From: Thermomonas haemolytica | Lineage (GTDB): Bacteria; Pseudomonadota; Gammaproteobacteria; Xanthomonadales; Xanthomonadaceae | Assembly (NCBI RefSeq): GCF_004346265.1 | Contig: NZ_SMAP01000001.1 | Coordinates: forward strand, 62,001-126,000 | DNA length: 64,000 nucleotides | Reading direction: 5' to 3' | Shown: positions 8,136-16,257 of the stretch, in pieces | Position numbering within the stretch: position 1 is the stretch's first letter | How the letters are laid out: every line of letters starts with the position of its first letter | Program-made: the position numbers and the translations under genes | Notes under the pieces: generated by a model | Database searches by the model: none | The model's input: the letters and a program-made list of their open reading frames with translations, nothing else | What the model was told of the DNA's origin: nothing

Positions 8136-8183
8136 CTAGTACGAAACCAGCAGAGTAGGGCAGCCGCGTGGGAGGCACAAGCC

Positions 8184-9113
8184 ATGGCCAGAGGCATTAC
8201 TGAAGCGCAAGTCCATGCAGCCGCGGACGCGATCGTCATCGCAGGTGAGAGACCGACCGTCGAGCGCATCCGCGCACATCTAGGCACCGGCTCCCCAAAC
8301 ACAGTCACCAAGCTTTTAGATAACTGGTGGACAGGACTAGGCAAGCGGCTGGCGGCGTTAGCACCGACTGTGGCCATCCCCGATGCACCCGCTGCGGTGC
8401 AGCGTCTAGCAGGGGAGCTGTGGACGCAGGCCGTGGCCACGGCTCGCGAGCAGGCACGCCTTGCCCTTGCCCTCGAACACGAAGCGCTAGAACGTGCTCG
8501 CGCGGTCCTAGCCGCGGAACAAAGTCAAGGTTCTGAACTGATCGCTGAGGCCGCCCAGGCTCGCGCTGCCTCCGATCAGGCTCGGTCACTGGCCGAGGCT
8601 CGATTGGCCGAAGCTCAGCGCAGGGCCGACCAGCTGGAGACCCAACTTGCCGACGTCACAGGCCAACGCACCGCCCTGGAAGAACGTCTCGGTCGTATTG
8701 AGCAAGAACGTTCCCGACTCGACTATCAGCTGCAGGCCGAAAGGACGTCTGCAAGTCAGGAGCGCGAGGCGCAGATTGCTCACTCTCGCGCAGTCGAGGA
8801 TCGAGCTCACGCAGAAGTGGATCGCTCGCGCCAGGAGGTGCATGAGTTGCGCGCACAGCTGCGCGATATCAAACGCGACCGAAACTTAGAGCGCGAGAGT
8901 TTAGAAAAGGCCTTGAAGCAGGCGAAAGCCGACCTGTCGACTGCTCAGCGAGATCTGGCAAGACAAACAGGCCGGGCTGAAGCACTGGAAGCGCAACTCG
9001 CTCAGAGGACAGCTCGGCCCATGCGAAAAGTTATCGGCAACGCTACTCCTGTTAAAGCTGAGAAGCAGTTACGCCGGGCAAAGCGCACTATCTGCGACGG
9101 CGCTGATGCATGA
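8184..9113 (+). CDS. KfrA-like DNA-binding coiled-coil protein (TnpT-like)
   Basis: A 309-residue protein. Residues 1-60 are a KfrA-type N-terminal DNA-binding domain (ITEAQVHAAADAIVIAGERP, then GSPNTVTKLLDNWW). Residues about 80-285 are a long Ala/Glu/Arg/Gln coiled coil, and the tail is basic (MRKVIGN, EKQLRRAKR). The ATG follows GGGAGG at a good distance. KfrA proteins are plasmid or transposon DNA-binding proteins. Divergence from a tyrosine recombinase points to a TnpT-like helper that binds the resolution site. Distinguishing KfrA from TnpT would need alignment. Confidence 0.72.
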   Translation: MARGITEAQVHAAADAIVIAGERPTVERIRAHLGTGSPNTVTKLLDNWWTGLGKRLAALAPTVAIPDAPAAVQRLAGELWTQAVATAREQARLALALEHEALERARAVLAAEQSQGSELIAEAAQARAASDQARSLAEARLAEAQRRADQLETQLADVTGQRTALEERLGRIEQERSRLDYQLQAERTSASQEREAQIAHSRAVEDRAHAEVDRSRQEVHELRAQLRDIKRDRNLERESLEKALKQAKADLSTAQRDLARQTGRAEALEAQLAQRTARPMRKVIGNATPVKAEKQLRRAKRTICDGADA

Positions 9114-9245
9114 TTTTCCGACGTGCGCAGGGTTGCAGCATGCTTTACTGAACTGGCGCAGCATAAAAAATGCGGATGCGCAGCAGGGAAGACTTCGGCA
9201 GACAAGACGCATGGCGGCGGGATCATTCTTTCCTACAATATTTCG

Positions 9246-9261
9246 CATAATACATATTATG
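9246..9261. repeat. AT-rich palindrome upstream of phrB
   Basis: CATAAT-ACAT-ATTATG is a perfect 6+6 inverted repeat in the 244-base gap between the KfrA-like gene and phrB. It stands out in very GC-rich DNA and lies just upstream of the ECF-type promoter at 9289. It could be an operator or an element boundary. I see no gene in this gap. Confidence 0.4.
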
Positions 9262-9288
9262 TAAATACCGATACCGGACGACCGCCGC

Positions 9289-9315
9289 CGCATCGGAATG
9301 CCCCGGGTTCGCGTA
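9289..9315 (+). promoter_or_regulatory. ECF-type promoter of phrB
   Basis: CGCATCG (9289-9295), 16 bases, then CGTA (9312-9315). It deviates by two bases in the -35 box from the TGCATCC form seen at the sigma operon but keeps the exact spacing and -10. It lies about 40 bases before the phrB start. Confidence 0.6.
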
Positions 9316-9357
9316 TAAGCCGGCACTTCCCTTATCGACCCCCGACCCGGTGCCTTG

Positions 9358-10773
9358 ATGTCCACCGCCCTGGTGCTGTTCCGGCGCGACCTGCGCCTGG
9401 CCGACAATCCCGCCCTGCATGCCGCCTGCGCCGCGCACGCGCGCGTGCTGCCGGTGTACGTGCATGCGCCGGACGAGGATGCCCCGTGGGCGCCCGGCGC
9501 GGCCAGCCGCTGGTGGCTGCACCACGCCCTCGAGGCGCTGGACCGCCAGCTGGCGGAACACGGCGGCCGTCTGCACATCGTCCACGGTCCAACCCTGCAA
9601 GCCGTGCGCGCACTGATCGCCGCCACCGGCGCCAGCGCGGTGTACTGGAACCGCCGCTACGAACCGGCGGCGATCGCCCATGATTCCGCCCTGAAAGCGG
9701 CCCTGCGCGAGGACGGCGTGGCCGTGCACAGCCATCCCGGCCCGCTCTGGCACGAGCCCTGGACGCTGGCCACCGACGGCGGCCAGCCGTACCGCGTGTT
9801 CACCCCGTTCTGGCGCAAGCTGCGCGCGCAGCTGCCTGCGCCGACGCCGCTGCCGGTCGCGCGGGCGCGGCAGTGGCTGCAGGCGGACGGCGGCCTGCCG
9901 GTGGCCGCGCTGGGGCTGCTGCCGGCGATCCGCTGGGATGCCGGCCTTGCGGCGCAGTGGACGCCGGGCGAAGCCGGGGCGCAGGAACTGCTGGAAATCT
10001 TCGCGGACGCCGTGAATGATTATGCGAAGTCGCGCGACCTGCCGGCCCGCCATGGCACCTCGCGCCTGTCGCCGCACCTGCATTTCGGTGAAATCACGCC
10101 GGTGCAGATCCATGCCCTGCTGCAGCAGCGCGCGCAGCAGGCCGGGGGCCGCCAGCGTCCGGACCTGGAGCCCTACCTGCGCGAACTGGGCTGGCGCGAA
10201 TTCGCCCACCACCTGCTGTACCACTTCCCGGACACGCCGCAGGCGAACTTCAACCCGCGCTTCGATGCATTCCCGTGGGCGAAGGACAACCCCGCCCTGC
10301 TGGAGCGCTGGCAACGCGGCCGCACCGGCATCCCGCTGGTGGATGCCGGCATGCGCGAACTCTGGCACACCGGCTGGATGCACAACCGGGTGCGGATGGT
10401 GGTGGCCAGCTTCCTCACCAAGAACTTGCGCCAGCACTGGCAGCACGGCGCACGCTGGTTCTGGGACACCCTGGTGGACGCCGACCTGGCCAACAACACC
10501 CTGGGCTGGCAATGGGTGGCCGGCTGCGGGGCCGATGCTGCGCCTTATTTCCGCGTGTTCAACCCCTACCTGCAGTCGGCCAAGTTCGACCCCGACGCCG
10601 CCTACCTCAAGCGCTGGCTGCCGGAGCTGGCGGCGTTGCCGGCCAAGACCCTGCACGAGGCATGGAAACACCAGTCCGCGCTGGCCGCCTGCGGCTATCC
10701 CGCCCCGGTGGTGGACATGGCGGCCTCGCGCGAGGCCGCGCTGGCGGCCTGGGACGCCTTGCCGGCCGTTTGA
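9358..10773 (+). CDS. phrB: Deoxyribodipyrimidine photolyase, class I
   Basis: Repairs UV-induced cyclobutane pyrimidine dimers using FADH- and blue light. It has 471 residues, the normal length for the family. The N-terminal antenna domain starts ALVLFRRDLRLADNPAL. The C-terminal FAD domain carries YAKSRDLPARHGTSRLSPHL, ELGWREFAHHLLYHFP, GIPLVDAGMRELWHTGWMHN and NTLGWQWVAGCGADAAPYFR. ATG 9358 is one codon inside a TTG and starts right at the conserved N-terminus. An ECF-type promoter lies just upstream, so I expect induction with the sigma-factor regulon. It converges with the next gene with a 9-base gap. Confidence 0.95.
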   Translation: MSTALVLFRRDLRLADNPALHAACAAHARVLPVYVHAPDEDAPWAPGAASRWWLHHALEALDRQLAEHGGRLHIVHGPTLQAVRALIAATGASAVYWNRRYEPAAIAHDSALKAALREDGVAVHSHPGPLWHEPWTLATDGGQPYRVFTPFWRKLRAQLPAPTPLPVARARQWLQADGGLPVAALGLLPAIRWDAGLAAQWTPGEAGAQELLEIFADAVNDYAKSRDLPARHGTSRLSPHLHFGEITPVQIHALLQQRAQQAGGRQRPDLEPYLRELGWREFAHHLLYHFPDTPQANFNPRFDAFPWAKDNPALLERWQRGRTGIPLVDAGMRELWHTGWMHNRVRMVVASFLTKNLRQHWQHGARWFWDTLVDADLANNTLGWQWVAGCGADAAPYFRVFNPYLQSAKFDPDAAYLKRWLPELAALPAKTLHEAWKHQSALAACGYPAPVVDMAASREAALAAWDALPAV

Positions 10774-10782
10774 CGTCGGCTT

Positions 10783-11436
10783 TCAACCGATGTCCGCGTT
10801 CTCGATCACAGGTGGACGCAGGCTGCTGGAGCGCACCAGGCGCAGCATGCACGCGCCAATCGCGGTCGTGGTAGTGAAGACCGACGGCGCCAGCCGCGCG
10901 GCCAGCCCCAGCAGCGGATCGCCGATGCGGTAGGCCAGGCCGCGCAGGCGATGCGGCGAACGCACGCCGTCCACCGGGCGCACGATGCCTGGGCGCAAAC
11001 AGGTGTATTCCAGCCCGCAGCGCGCCAGCACGGCCTCGGCCTGCCCCTTCACCCGCAGCGGCATCAGCCGGCTGCCGGGATCGGCGCCCATGCCGGAGAC
11101 ATAGACCACATAGCCCTGCGGGTTCGCCCGGGCGTAGGCCTGCGCCACCCGCTCCAAAGTGGCGACCGTGGCCTCGCGGTAGGCCGCCTCGGTCATGCCC
11201 AGCGGCAGCGGGCCGGCGCAGTACAGGCAGGCCTCCAGGCCGTGCAGGTCGAGCCCGGCCAGCGCGGCGGTGGAGAACTCCGCGATCTGCTGCATGCGCA
11301 GCTTGGGATGCGTGATCGCTAGCGGGCGCCGCACCAGCGCCGCCACCCGTTCGATATCGGGCGCTTCCAGCAGCACCCCCAGGACGCCCCGCCCCACCAG
11401 CCCGGTCGCGCCCACCAGCAGCACCTGCTTGCCCAT
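10783..11436 (-). CDS. NAD(P)-binding Rossmann protein (atypical SDR)
   Basis: A 217-residue protein beginning KQVLLVGATGLVGRGVLGVL, the GxxGxxG nucleotide-binding loop of NmrA/atypical-SDR proteins, with a later YVSGMGADPGS motif and the segment LEYTCLRPGIVRPVDG typical of short oxidoreductases of this group. Substrate unknown. The ATG at 11436 is chosen because AAGGAG stands six bases before it; an upstream ATG (11454) has no such site. It is the last gene of a minus-strand unit with the DUF2256 and SDR genes, under the ECF-type promoter at 12392-12418. Confidence 0.75.
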   Translation of the reverse strand: MGKQVLLVGATGLVGRGVLGVLLEAPDIERVAALVRRPLAITHPKLRMQQIAEFSTAALAGLDLHGLEACLYCAGPLPLGMTEAAYREATVATLERVAQAYARANPQGYVVYVSGMGADPGSRLMPLRVKGQAEAVLARCGLEYTCLRPGIVRPVDGVRSPHRLRGLAYRIGDPLLGLAARLAPSVFTTTTAIGACMLRLVRSSSLRPPVIENADIG

Positions 11437-11457
11437 CGTCCGCTCCTTACTCATGCC

Positions 11458-11598
11458 TCAATCGCGTCCCCGGCAGCGTTTGGAACAGTAGCGCACGGAC
11501 TCCCAGTCGCGCGCCCATTTGCGCCGCCACGCGAACGGCCGCCCGCAGGTCGCACAGACCTTCTGCGGCAGTTCGTGCTTGCGGCGCATGCGCGGCAT
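11458..11598 (-). CDS. DUF2256 small zinc-ribbon protein
   Basis: A 46-residue protein, [20 protein letters not shown] then [12 protein letters not shown], with two CxxC/CxxxC pairs expected to bind zinc. This is the DUF2256 pattern, a family often found beside or fused to cryptochrome/photolyase genes, which fits this neighbourhood. It sits 11 bases after the SDR gene and 21 before the Rossmann protein, so it is in one operon with them. Function unknown. Confidence 0.8.
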   Translation of the reverse strand: MPRMRRKHELPQKVCATCGRPFAWRRKWARDWESVRYCSKRCRGRD

Positions 11599-11609
11599 CG
11601 GCGCGCCCT

Positions 11610-12353
11610 TTACTTGCCCGCGACCGCGCCGCGGCCACCGTCCACGCCCAGCACCTGGCCGGTGATCCAGTCGGCCTGCGCGGAGAGCAGGAACGCCGCC
11701 AGCGCTGCCGCATCGTCCGCCTGCCCGATCCGCCCCAGCGGATGGCTGGCCGCCACCGCCTCGCGCAGGCGCGCGTTTCCGACGATGCCCTGCGCCAGCG
11801 GCGTGTCCAGCAGCGAGGGTGCGATCGCGTTCACCCGGATCGCCGGTGCCAGTTCCGCCGCCAGCGCGCGCACCAGCCCCTCCACCGCCGCCTTGGCCAT
11901 CGCGATGGAAGCGTGCAGCGCGAACCCGCGGCCGGCAGCCACCGAGGAGAACAGCACCACCGAAGCGCGCCCGCCGGGCGCCGCGCGCAGGGCCGGCAAG
12001 GCCGCCTGCACCGCCAGCGCGGCCGCCGCCGCGTTGAGCTGAAAGTCGCGCTGGAAATCCGCCATTGTCAGGCGCGCGAACGGCTTGAGGTTGATGCTGC
12101 CCACCGCATACGCCAGCCCGGACAGCGGCGTGCCGGCCGCATCCGCCACCTGCGCGAAGGCGCCTTCCGCGGTGACATCCACTGCGCTGAAGCCAGCCCC
12201 CAGCGCCGTAGCCAGCGCCTGCAACCGCGGCGCGTCGCGCGCCACCAGATGCAGCGGATGCCCCGCCGCAGCCAGCCGCCGCGCCAGGCACTGCCCTACG
12301 CCGCCGGTGGCGCCGTACACCAGGATCTTCCCGTTCGTGCCCGCTGCGTCCAT
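11610..12353 (-). CDS. SDR-family protein lacking the catalytic Tyr
   Basis: A 247-residue short-chain dehydrogenase fold: [20 protein letters not shown] (cofactor loop), [11 protein letters not shown] (S137), and a C-terminal [13 protein letters not shown] typical of the family. The usual Y-x-x-x-K is replaced: the segment is [13 protein letters not shown], with Lys at 154 but Ile at 150 where Tyr is expected. It may be a non-canonical or non-catalytic member. It is the first gene of a three-gene minus-strand unit driven by the ECF-type promoter upstream, so a role in the photo-oxidative response is inferred from regulation only. Confidence 0.8.
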   Translation of the reverse strand: MDAAGTNGKILVYGATGGVGQCLARRLAAAGHPLHLVARDAPRLQALATALGAGFSAVDVTAEGAFAQVADAAGTPLSGLAYAVGSINLKPFARLTMADFQRDFQLNAAAAALAVQAALPALRAAPGGRASVVLFSSVAAGRGFALHASIAMAKAAVEGLVRALAAELAPAIRVNAIAPSLLDTPLAQGIVGNARLREAVAASHPLGRIGQADDAAALAAFLLSAQADWITGQVLGVDGGRGAVAGK

Positions 12354-12391
12354 CGCGTTCTCGCCGCCCCGTCATCTGCAGATGACTGCAG

Positions 12392-12418
12392 TACGCGCGG
12401 TGCGGCGCGGCGGATGCG
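12392..12418 (-). promoter_or_regulatory. ECF-type promoter of the SDR-DUF2256 operon
   Basis: On the minus strand CGCATCC (12418-12412), 16 bases, then CGTA (12395-12392). The -10 lies about 39 bases before the SDR start. It is back to back with the plus-strand copy at 12426. Confidence 0.7.
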
Positions 12419-12425
12419 GCGCGGC

Positions 12426-12452
12426 TGCATCCACCCCCGCGCCGGCTGCGTA
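12426..12452 (+). promoter_or_regulatory. ECF-type promoter of the lipocalin-cryptochrome operon
   Basis: TGCATCC (12426-12432), 16 bases, then CGTA (12449-12452). The seven-base -35 box is identical to those of the sigma and desaturase operons. Confidence 0.75.
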
Positions 12453-12488
12453 ACCGAAGGCATCCTCCGCACCTTCACGGCCACGCCC

Positions 12489-13064
12489 ATGCGCCTGCTC
12501 GCCGCTTCGCTGCTCCCGCTCCTGCTGGCCATCGCGGCCACCGGCTGCGCCCGCGCTGCCGCCCCGATCAAGCCGGTGGACCACGTCGACCTGCCGCGCT
12601 ACATGGGGCGCTGGTACGTGGTCGGCATCATCCCGACCCGGCTCGAGCGCGGCCACCACAACCCGGTGGAAACCTACCGCCTCGACCGCGACGGCAACGT
12701 CTGCACCTGGTATCGCTACCGACCGGACCGCTTCGACGCGCCGGTGAAGCTGCTGCACTCCACCGGGCTGGTGGTGCCCGGCACCGGCAATGCCGAGTGG
12801 AAGGTACGCTTCTTCGGCCTGTTCAAGGCGCAGTACAAGGTGGGCTGGCTGGCGCCGGATTACAGCCAGGTGCTGATCGTGCGCGATGCCCGCGATTACC
12901 TGTGGTACATGGCGCGCACGCCGCAGGTCAGCGAAGCCGACTGGCAGGCGATGCAGGAGCGTGCCCGCGCGATGGGCTACGACCCGGCGCTGATCCAGCG
13001 CGTGCCGCAGCGCTGGCCGGAAACGGATGCCGGCCGCGACACCTTCCACGGGGACTGCAAATGA
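12489..13064 (+). CDS. blc: Lipocalin (Blc family), signal peptide
   Basis: A 191-residue bacterial lipocalin. The N-terminus MRLLAASLLPLLLAIAATGC is a signal peptide ending in a possible lipobox Cys (C20). The lipocalin signature is VDLPRYMGRWYVVGIIP, followed by ETYRLDRDGNVCTWYRYRP and a conserved C-terminal YLWYMARTP. Blc-type proteins bind lipids or lysophospholipids and are induced by envelope stress. First gene of a plus-strand unit under an ECF-type promoter; its stop overlaps the next ATG (ATGA). A second, similar lipocalin ends the desaturase operon at 24365. Confidence 0.9.
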   Translation: MRLLAASLLPLLLAIAATGCARAAAPIKPVDHVDLPRYMGRWYVVGIIPTRLERGHHNPVETYRLDRDGNVCTWYRYRPDRFDAPVKLLHSTGLVVPGTGNAEWKVRFFGLFKAQYKVGWLAPDYSQVLIVRDARDYLWYMARTPQVSEADWQAMQERARAMGYDPALIQRVPQRWPETDAGRDTFHGDCK

Positions 13065-13819
13065 GGGCCCTGGTCCTCGTGCTGGCGCTGGCGATGCCGT
13101 TGGTGGGCTGGCTGTCCAACAGCGGGCTCTTGGGCCCGACCAATGGCGAGATCTCAGGCCGCTACCCCACCCTGATCGTCGCCGCCGGCTATGCGTTCTC
13201 GATCTGGGGCCCGATCTTCCTGCTCGACGTGGTGTTCGGCATCGCCCAAGCCCGCGTGCGCGATGCGGATGCACGCCTGCGCCGGATCCGCGCGCTGACG
13301 GCGGGCGGGTTCGCGCTGACCTCGCTGTGGATGGTGGTGTTCACCCTGCAGTGGTTCTGGCTGGCGCTGGCGATCATCTGGGCCAGCCTGGCCTGCATGC
13401 TGGGCGCAGCCTGGCTGGCCTCGCACACCCGCACGCATCCGCGCGGGCCGTGGTGGCAGCACCTGCCGCTGTCGCTGCATGCCGGCTGGGTGTCGCTGGC
13501 GGTGTTCCTGAACGTGGCGCAGGTGGTGGTGGCCTTCCGGCTGCTGCCGGTGGACGCCATGCTGCCGTGGACCCTGGTGCTGTTCGCGCTGGCCGGCGTG
13601 CTGCTGCTGGTCGTGGTGGTGCGCCTGCGCGGCAACCTCTGGTACACGCTGGCGGCGGTCTGGGGCCTGCTTGGCGTGTATGCCAAACAGCACGCGTCCG
13701 CCCTTCCGGGCGCGGCCACTGCCGCCGACGTGGCACTGGCGCTGGCGGTGCTGCTGGCGGTCGCCGCGCTGGCTGCGGGCTACCTGGGCTGGCGGGACAT
13801 GCGCGCCAACGCCGGATGA
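13061..13819 (+). CDS. TspO/MBR-like membrane protein
   Basis: A 252-residue protein with about seven hydrophobic helices and many Trp residues, including YAFSIWGPIFLLDVVFGIAQ near residues 45-65, which fits the TspO/tryptophan-rich sensory protein family or its longer relatives. Such proteins bind porphyrins and are linked to light and oxidative stress. It is translationally coupled on both sides (ATGA overlaps) to the lipocalin and the cryptochrome, so it belongs to the photo-oxidative regulon. The exact ligand is unknown. Confidence 0.7.
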   Translation: MRALVLVLALAMPLVGWLSNSGLLGPTNGEISGRYPTLIVAAGYAFSIWGPIFLLDVVFGIAQARVRDADARLRRIRALTAGGFALTSLWMVVFTLQWFWLALAIIWASLACMLGAAWLASHTRTHPRGPWWQHLPLSLHAGWVSLAVFLNVAQVVVAFRLLPVDAMLPWTLVLFALAGVLLLVVVVRLRGNLWYTLAAVWGLLGVYAKQHASALPGAATAADVALALAVLLAVAALAAGYLGWRDMRANAG

Positions 13820-15345
13820 CCTGCCTGCGCCTGCTGCTGGGGGATCAGCTGAATCCCCACCACCCGTGGTTCGATGCGGTGTCGGCGCAGGTCGTGTACG
13901 TGCTGATGGAGGTGCGGCAGGAGACCGATTACGTCCTGCACCACGCGCAGAAGATCCTCGCCATCTTCGCCGCCATGCGCCGTTTCGCCGACCGCCTGCG
14001 CGCGGCCGGCCACCGGGTGGAATACCTGCGGATCGACGATCCTTCCAACCTGCCGTCGCTGACCGCCAATCTGGACCGGCTGATCGCCCTGCACGGCGCC
14101 ACCGCGTTCGAATACCAGGCCCCGGACGAATGGCGGTTGGACGTGCAACTGCGCGAATACGTTGCGCAGCTGCCGATCTCGGCGCGCGGCGTGGACAGCC
14201 AGCATTTCCTCGCCGAGCGCGACGCCGTGGCGCGCTTCTTCGGCAGCCGCAAGCGCTGGACGATGGAGCTGTTCTACCGCCACATGCGGCAACGCCACGG
14301 CGTGCTGCTGGAGCCCGATGGCAGCCCGCTGGGCGGGCGCTGGAACTTCGATGCCGAGAACCGCAAGCCCTGGCACGGCAGCCCGCCGGAACCGCCGGAC
14401 CTGCGGCCGGTGCACGACCACCGCGCGCTGTGGGCGAGCATCGAGGCCGCGGGTGTGGCCAGCTTCGGCGATCCGTCGGCGGGCGCGTTCCGCTGGCCGA
14501 TCGACCGCGAGGAGGCGCTGGCCCAGCTCGAGGCCTTCGTCGAACACGCGCTGCCGCATTTCGGTGACTACCAGGACGCCTTGAGCCACCGCGCCCAGCG
14601 GTTGTTCCACTCGCTGCTGTCGTTCGCGCTGAACGTGAAGATGCTCTCGCCGGCGGAGGTGATCGCGCGGGTCGAGGCCGAGGGCCGCGCCGGGCGCGCA
14701 CCGCTGGCGGCGGTGGAGGGCTACATCCGCCAGATCCTGGGCTGGCGCGAATACGTGCGCGGCGTGTACTGGGCGCGCATGCCCGGCTACGCCGCCAGCA
14801 ACGCGTTCGGGCATACGCGTCCGCTGCCGCGCTGGTTCTGGGACGGCGACACCCGCATGGCCTGCGTGCGCAGCGCCATCACTCAATCGCTGGCGCACGC
14901 GCACGCCCACCACATCCAGCGGCTGATGGTGATCGGCAATTTCGCGCTGCTGGCCGGGCTCGACCCGCAGGCGCTGCACCGTTGGTACCTCGGCATCTAC
15001 ATCGATGCGTTCGAATGGGTGGAGCTGCCGAACACGCTGGGCATGAGCCAGTTCGCGGACGGTGGCCTGCTGGCGACCAAGCCCTACGTGTCGGCCGCGG
15101 CCTACCTGCACCGGATGGGCGACCACTGCCGGCACTGCCATTACCGCCGCGACCTCGCCACCGGCGCGCGCGGCTGCCCGTTCAATGCCCTGTACTGGGA
15201 CTTCCTCGACCGCAACCACCCGCGCCTGGCGGGCAACCCGCGGTTGGCCATGCCCTACCGGCAGCTGGCACGGATGCCGGCCGAGCGCCGCCAGGCGCTC
15301 GCCGCGCGGGCCGGCGAGTTGCTGGACCAGCTCGATGAGATATGA
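13816..15345 (+). CDS. FeS-type photolyase/cryptochrome (PhrB/CryB group)
   Basis: A 509-residue protein of the FeS-bacterial cryptochrome/photolyase group, which repairs (6-4) photoproducts or acts as a photoreceptor. It begins LRLLLGDQLNPHHPWF, unlike class I photolyases. It has the four Cys expected for a [4Fe-4S] cluster: TRMACVRSAI, then DHCRHC, then RGCPF. FAD-domain segments include YIRQILGWREYVRGVYW and FVELPNT-like FEWVELPNTLGMSQFADGG. It overlaps the TspO-like gene by four bases. Family members use a ribityllumazine antenna rather than a folate. Confidence 0.92.
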   Translation: MTCLRLLLGDQLNPHHPWFDAVSAQVVYVLMEVRQETDYVLHHAQKILAIFAAMRRFADRLRAAGHRVEYLRIDDPSNLPSLTANLDRLIALHGATAFEYQAPDEWRLDVQLREYVAQLPISARGVDSQHFLAERDAVARFFGSRKRWTMELFYRHMRQRHGVLLEPDGSPLGGRWNFDAENRKPWHGSPPEPPDLRPVHDHRALWASIEAAGVASFGDPSAGAFRWPIDREEALAQLEAFVEHALPHFGDYQDALSHRAQRLFHSLLSFALNVKMLSPAEVIARVEAEGRAGRAPLAAVEGYIRQILGWREYVRGVYWARMPGYAASNAFGHTRPLPRWFWDGDTRMACVRSAITQSLAHAHAHHIQRLMVIGNFALLAGLDPQALHRWYLGIYIDAFEWVELPNTLGMSQFADGGLLATKPYVSAAAYLHRMGDHCRHCHYRRDLATGARGCPFNALYWDFLDRNHPRLAGNPRLAMPYRQLARMPAERRQALAARAGELLDQLDEI

Positions 15346-15353
15346 GCCCGGCG

Positions 15354-15380
15354 CGCATCCAAGCCCCCGCCTGCGGCGTA
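15354..15380 (+). promoter_or_regulatory. ECF-type promoter of folE
   Basis: CGCATCC (15354-15360), 16 bases, then CGTA (15377-15380), about 44 bases before the folE ATG. It allows folE to be induced separately from the cryptochrome operon upstream. Confidence 0.7.
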
Positions 15381-15423
15381 AGCACGTCCGTCTGCCCTCC
15401 CCCCTTCCCCAGCGAGCCCGGCC

Positions 15424-16149
15424 ATGTCGCACCCCCTGCGCGAACCCGTTCCCCTCCAGTGCCTGTCCACCATGTCCGCATCGCAGCGCGTGCGCGAGCG
15501 CCTGCGCGCGGCCGGGGTGCGCTTTCACGCCAACGACAACATCGCCGACTACCTGCAGCCGGGAGAGTTGGAGGAAATCGAGCGCGAGGTCGCCGCGCGC
15601 GCGCAGGAAATGCTGCGCGCGCTGGTGATCGACGTGGAGCACGACCACAACACCCACGACACCGGCCGCCGGCTGGCCAAGATGTTCGTGCGCGAGCTGT
15701 TTTCCGGCCGCTACCAGCACGCCCCGGCGGTAACCGAGTTCCCCAATGCCGAGCGCCTGAACGAGCTGATGATCGTCGGCCCCTTGCGCGTGCGCAGCGC
15801 CTGTTCGCACCACCTGTGCCCGATCATGGGCCGGGTCTGGGTGGGCGTGCTGCCGAACGCCGATTCCAACCTGATCGGCCTGTCCAAGTACGCGCGCCTG
15901 ATCGACTGGATCATGAGCCGCCCGCAGATCCAGGAGGAGGCGGTCAGCCAGATCGCCGACCTGCTGGAACGCCGGCTCAAGCCGGACGGCATCGCGGTGG
16001 TGATGGAGGCCGACCACTACTGCATGCACTGGCGCGGGGTGAAGGACGATGAGTCCAAGATGATCAACAGCGTGATGCGCGGCCGCTTCCTGAGCGATCC
16101 GTCGCTGCGCAAGGAGTTCCTGTCGCTGCGCCGCGGCGGTGGCGACTGA
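15424..16149 (+). CDS. folE: GTP cyclohydrolase I
   Basis: Converts GTP to dihydroneopterin triphosphate, the first step of folate and tetrahydropterin synthesis. Family motifs are present: VEHDHNTHDTGRRLAKMFV, RSACSHHLCPIMGRVWVG (zinc and catalytic His/Cys), NLIGLSKYARLIDW and VVMEADHYCMHWRGV. At 241 residues it is slightly long; an internal ATG at 15472 would give a 225-residue protein. Its own ECF-type promoter and its place between photolyase and sigma genes suggest it supplies pterin/folate cofactor for the light-repair system (inference). A strong terminator follows. Confidence 0.93.
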   Translation: MSHPLREPVPLQCLSTMSASQRVRERLRAAGVRFHANDNIADYLQPGELEEIEREVAARAQEMLRALVIDVEHDHNTHDTGRRLAKMFVRELFSGRYQHAPAVTEFPNAERLNELMIVGPLRVRSACSHHLCPIMGRVWVGVLPNADSNLIGLSKYARLIDWIMSRPQIQEEAVSQIADLLERRLKPDGIAVVMEADHYCMHWRGVKDDESKMINSVMRGRFLSDPSLRKEFLSLRRGGGD

Positions 16150-16174
16150 CCCGTGGTCGCAGCACGGCCAACGA

Positions 16175-16200
16175 AAAGGCCCGCCTGTGTGCGGGCCTTT
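16175..16200 (+). terminator. Terminator after folE
   Basis: AAAGGCCCGC (16175-16184), loop CTGTGT, GCGGGCCTTT (16191-16200): a perfect 10-bp stem. It lies 26 bases after the folE stop and before the convergent anti-sigma gene, so it may serve both directions. Confidence 0.85.
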
Positions 16201-16257
16201 CGCATTCCCGGGGCAACCCGGGCCGCGCCGAGGCGGAGCGCGGCGCGCGCCGGCGGC

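Noticed and set aside
9223-10671. Long minus-strand reading frame opposite phrB
   Set aside because: It mirrors the photolyase codons, has no recognisable motif and low-complexity composition; a shadow of a high-GC gene.
12372-16029. Several long antisense frames across the lipocalin-cryptochrome-folE block
   Set aside because: The plus-strand proteins have clear family motifs and overlapping starts; the antisense products do not.
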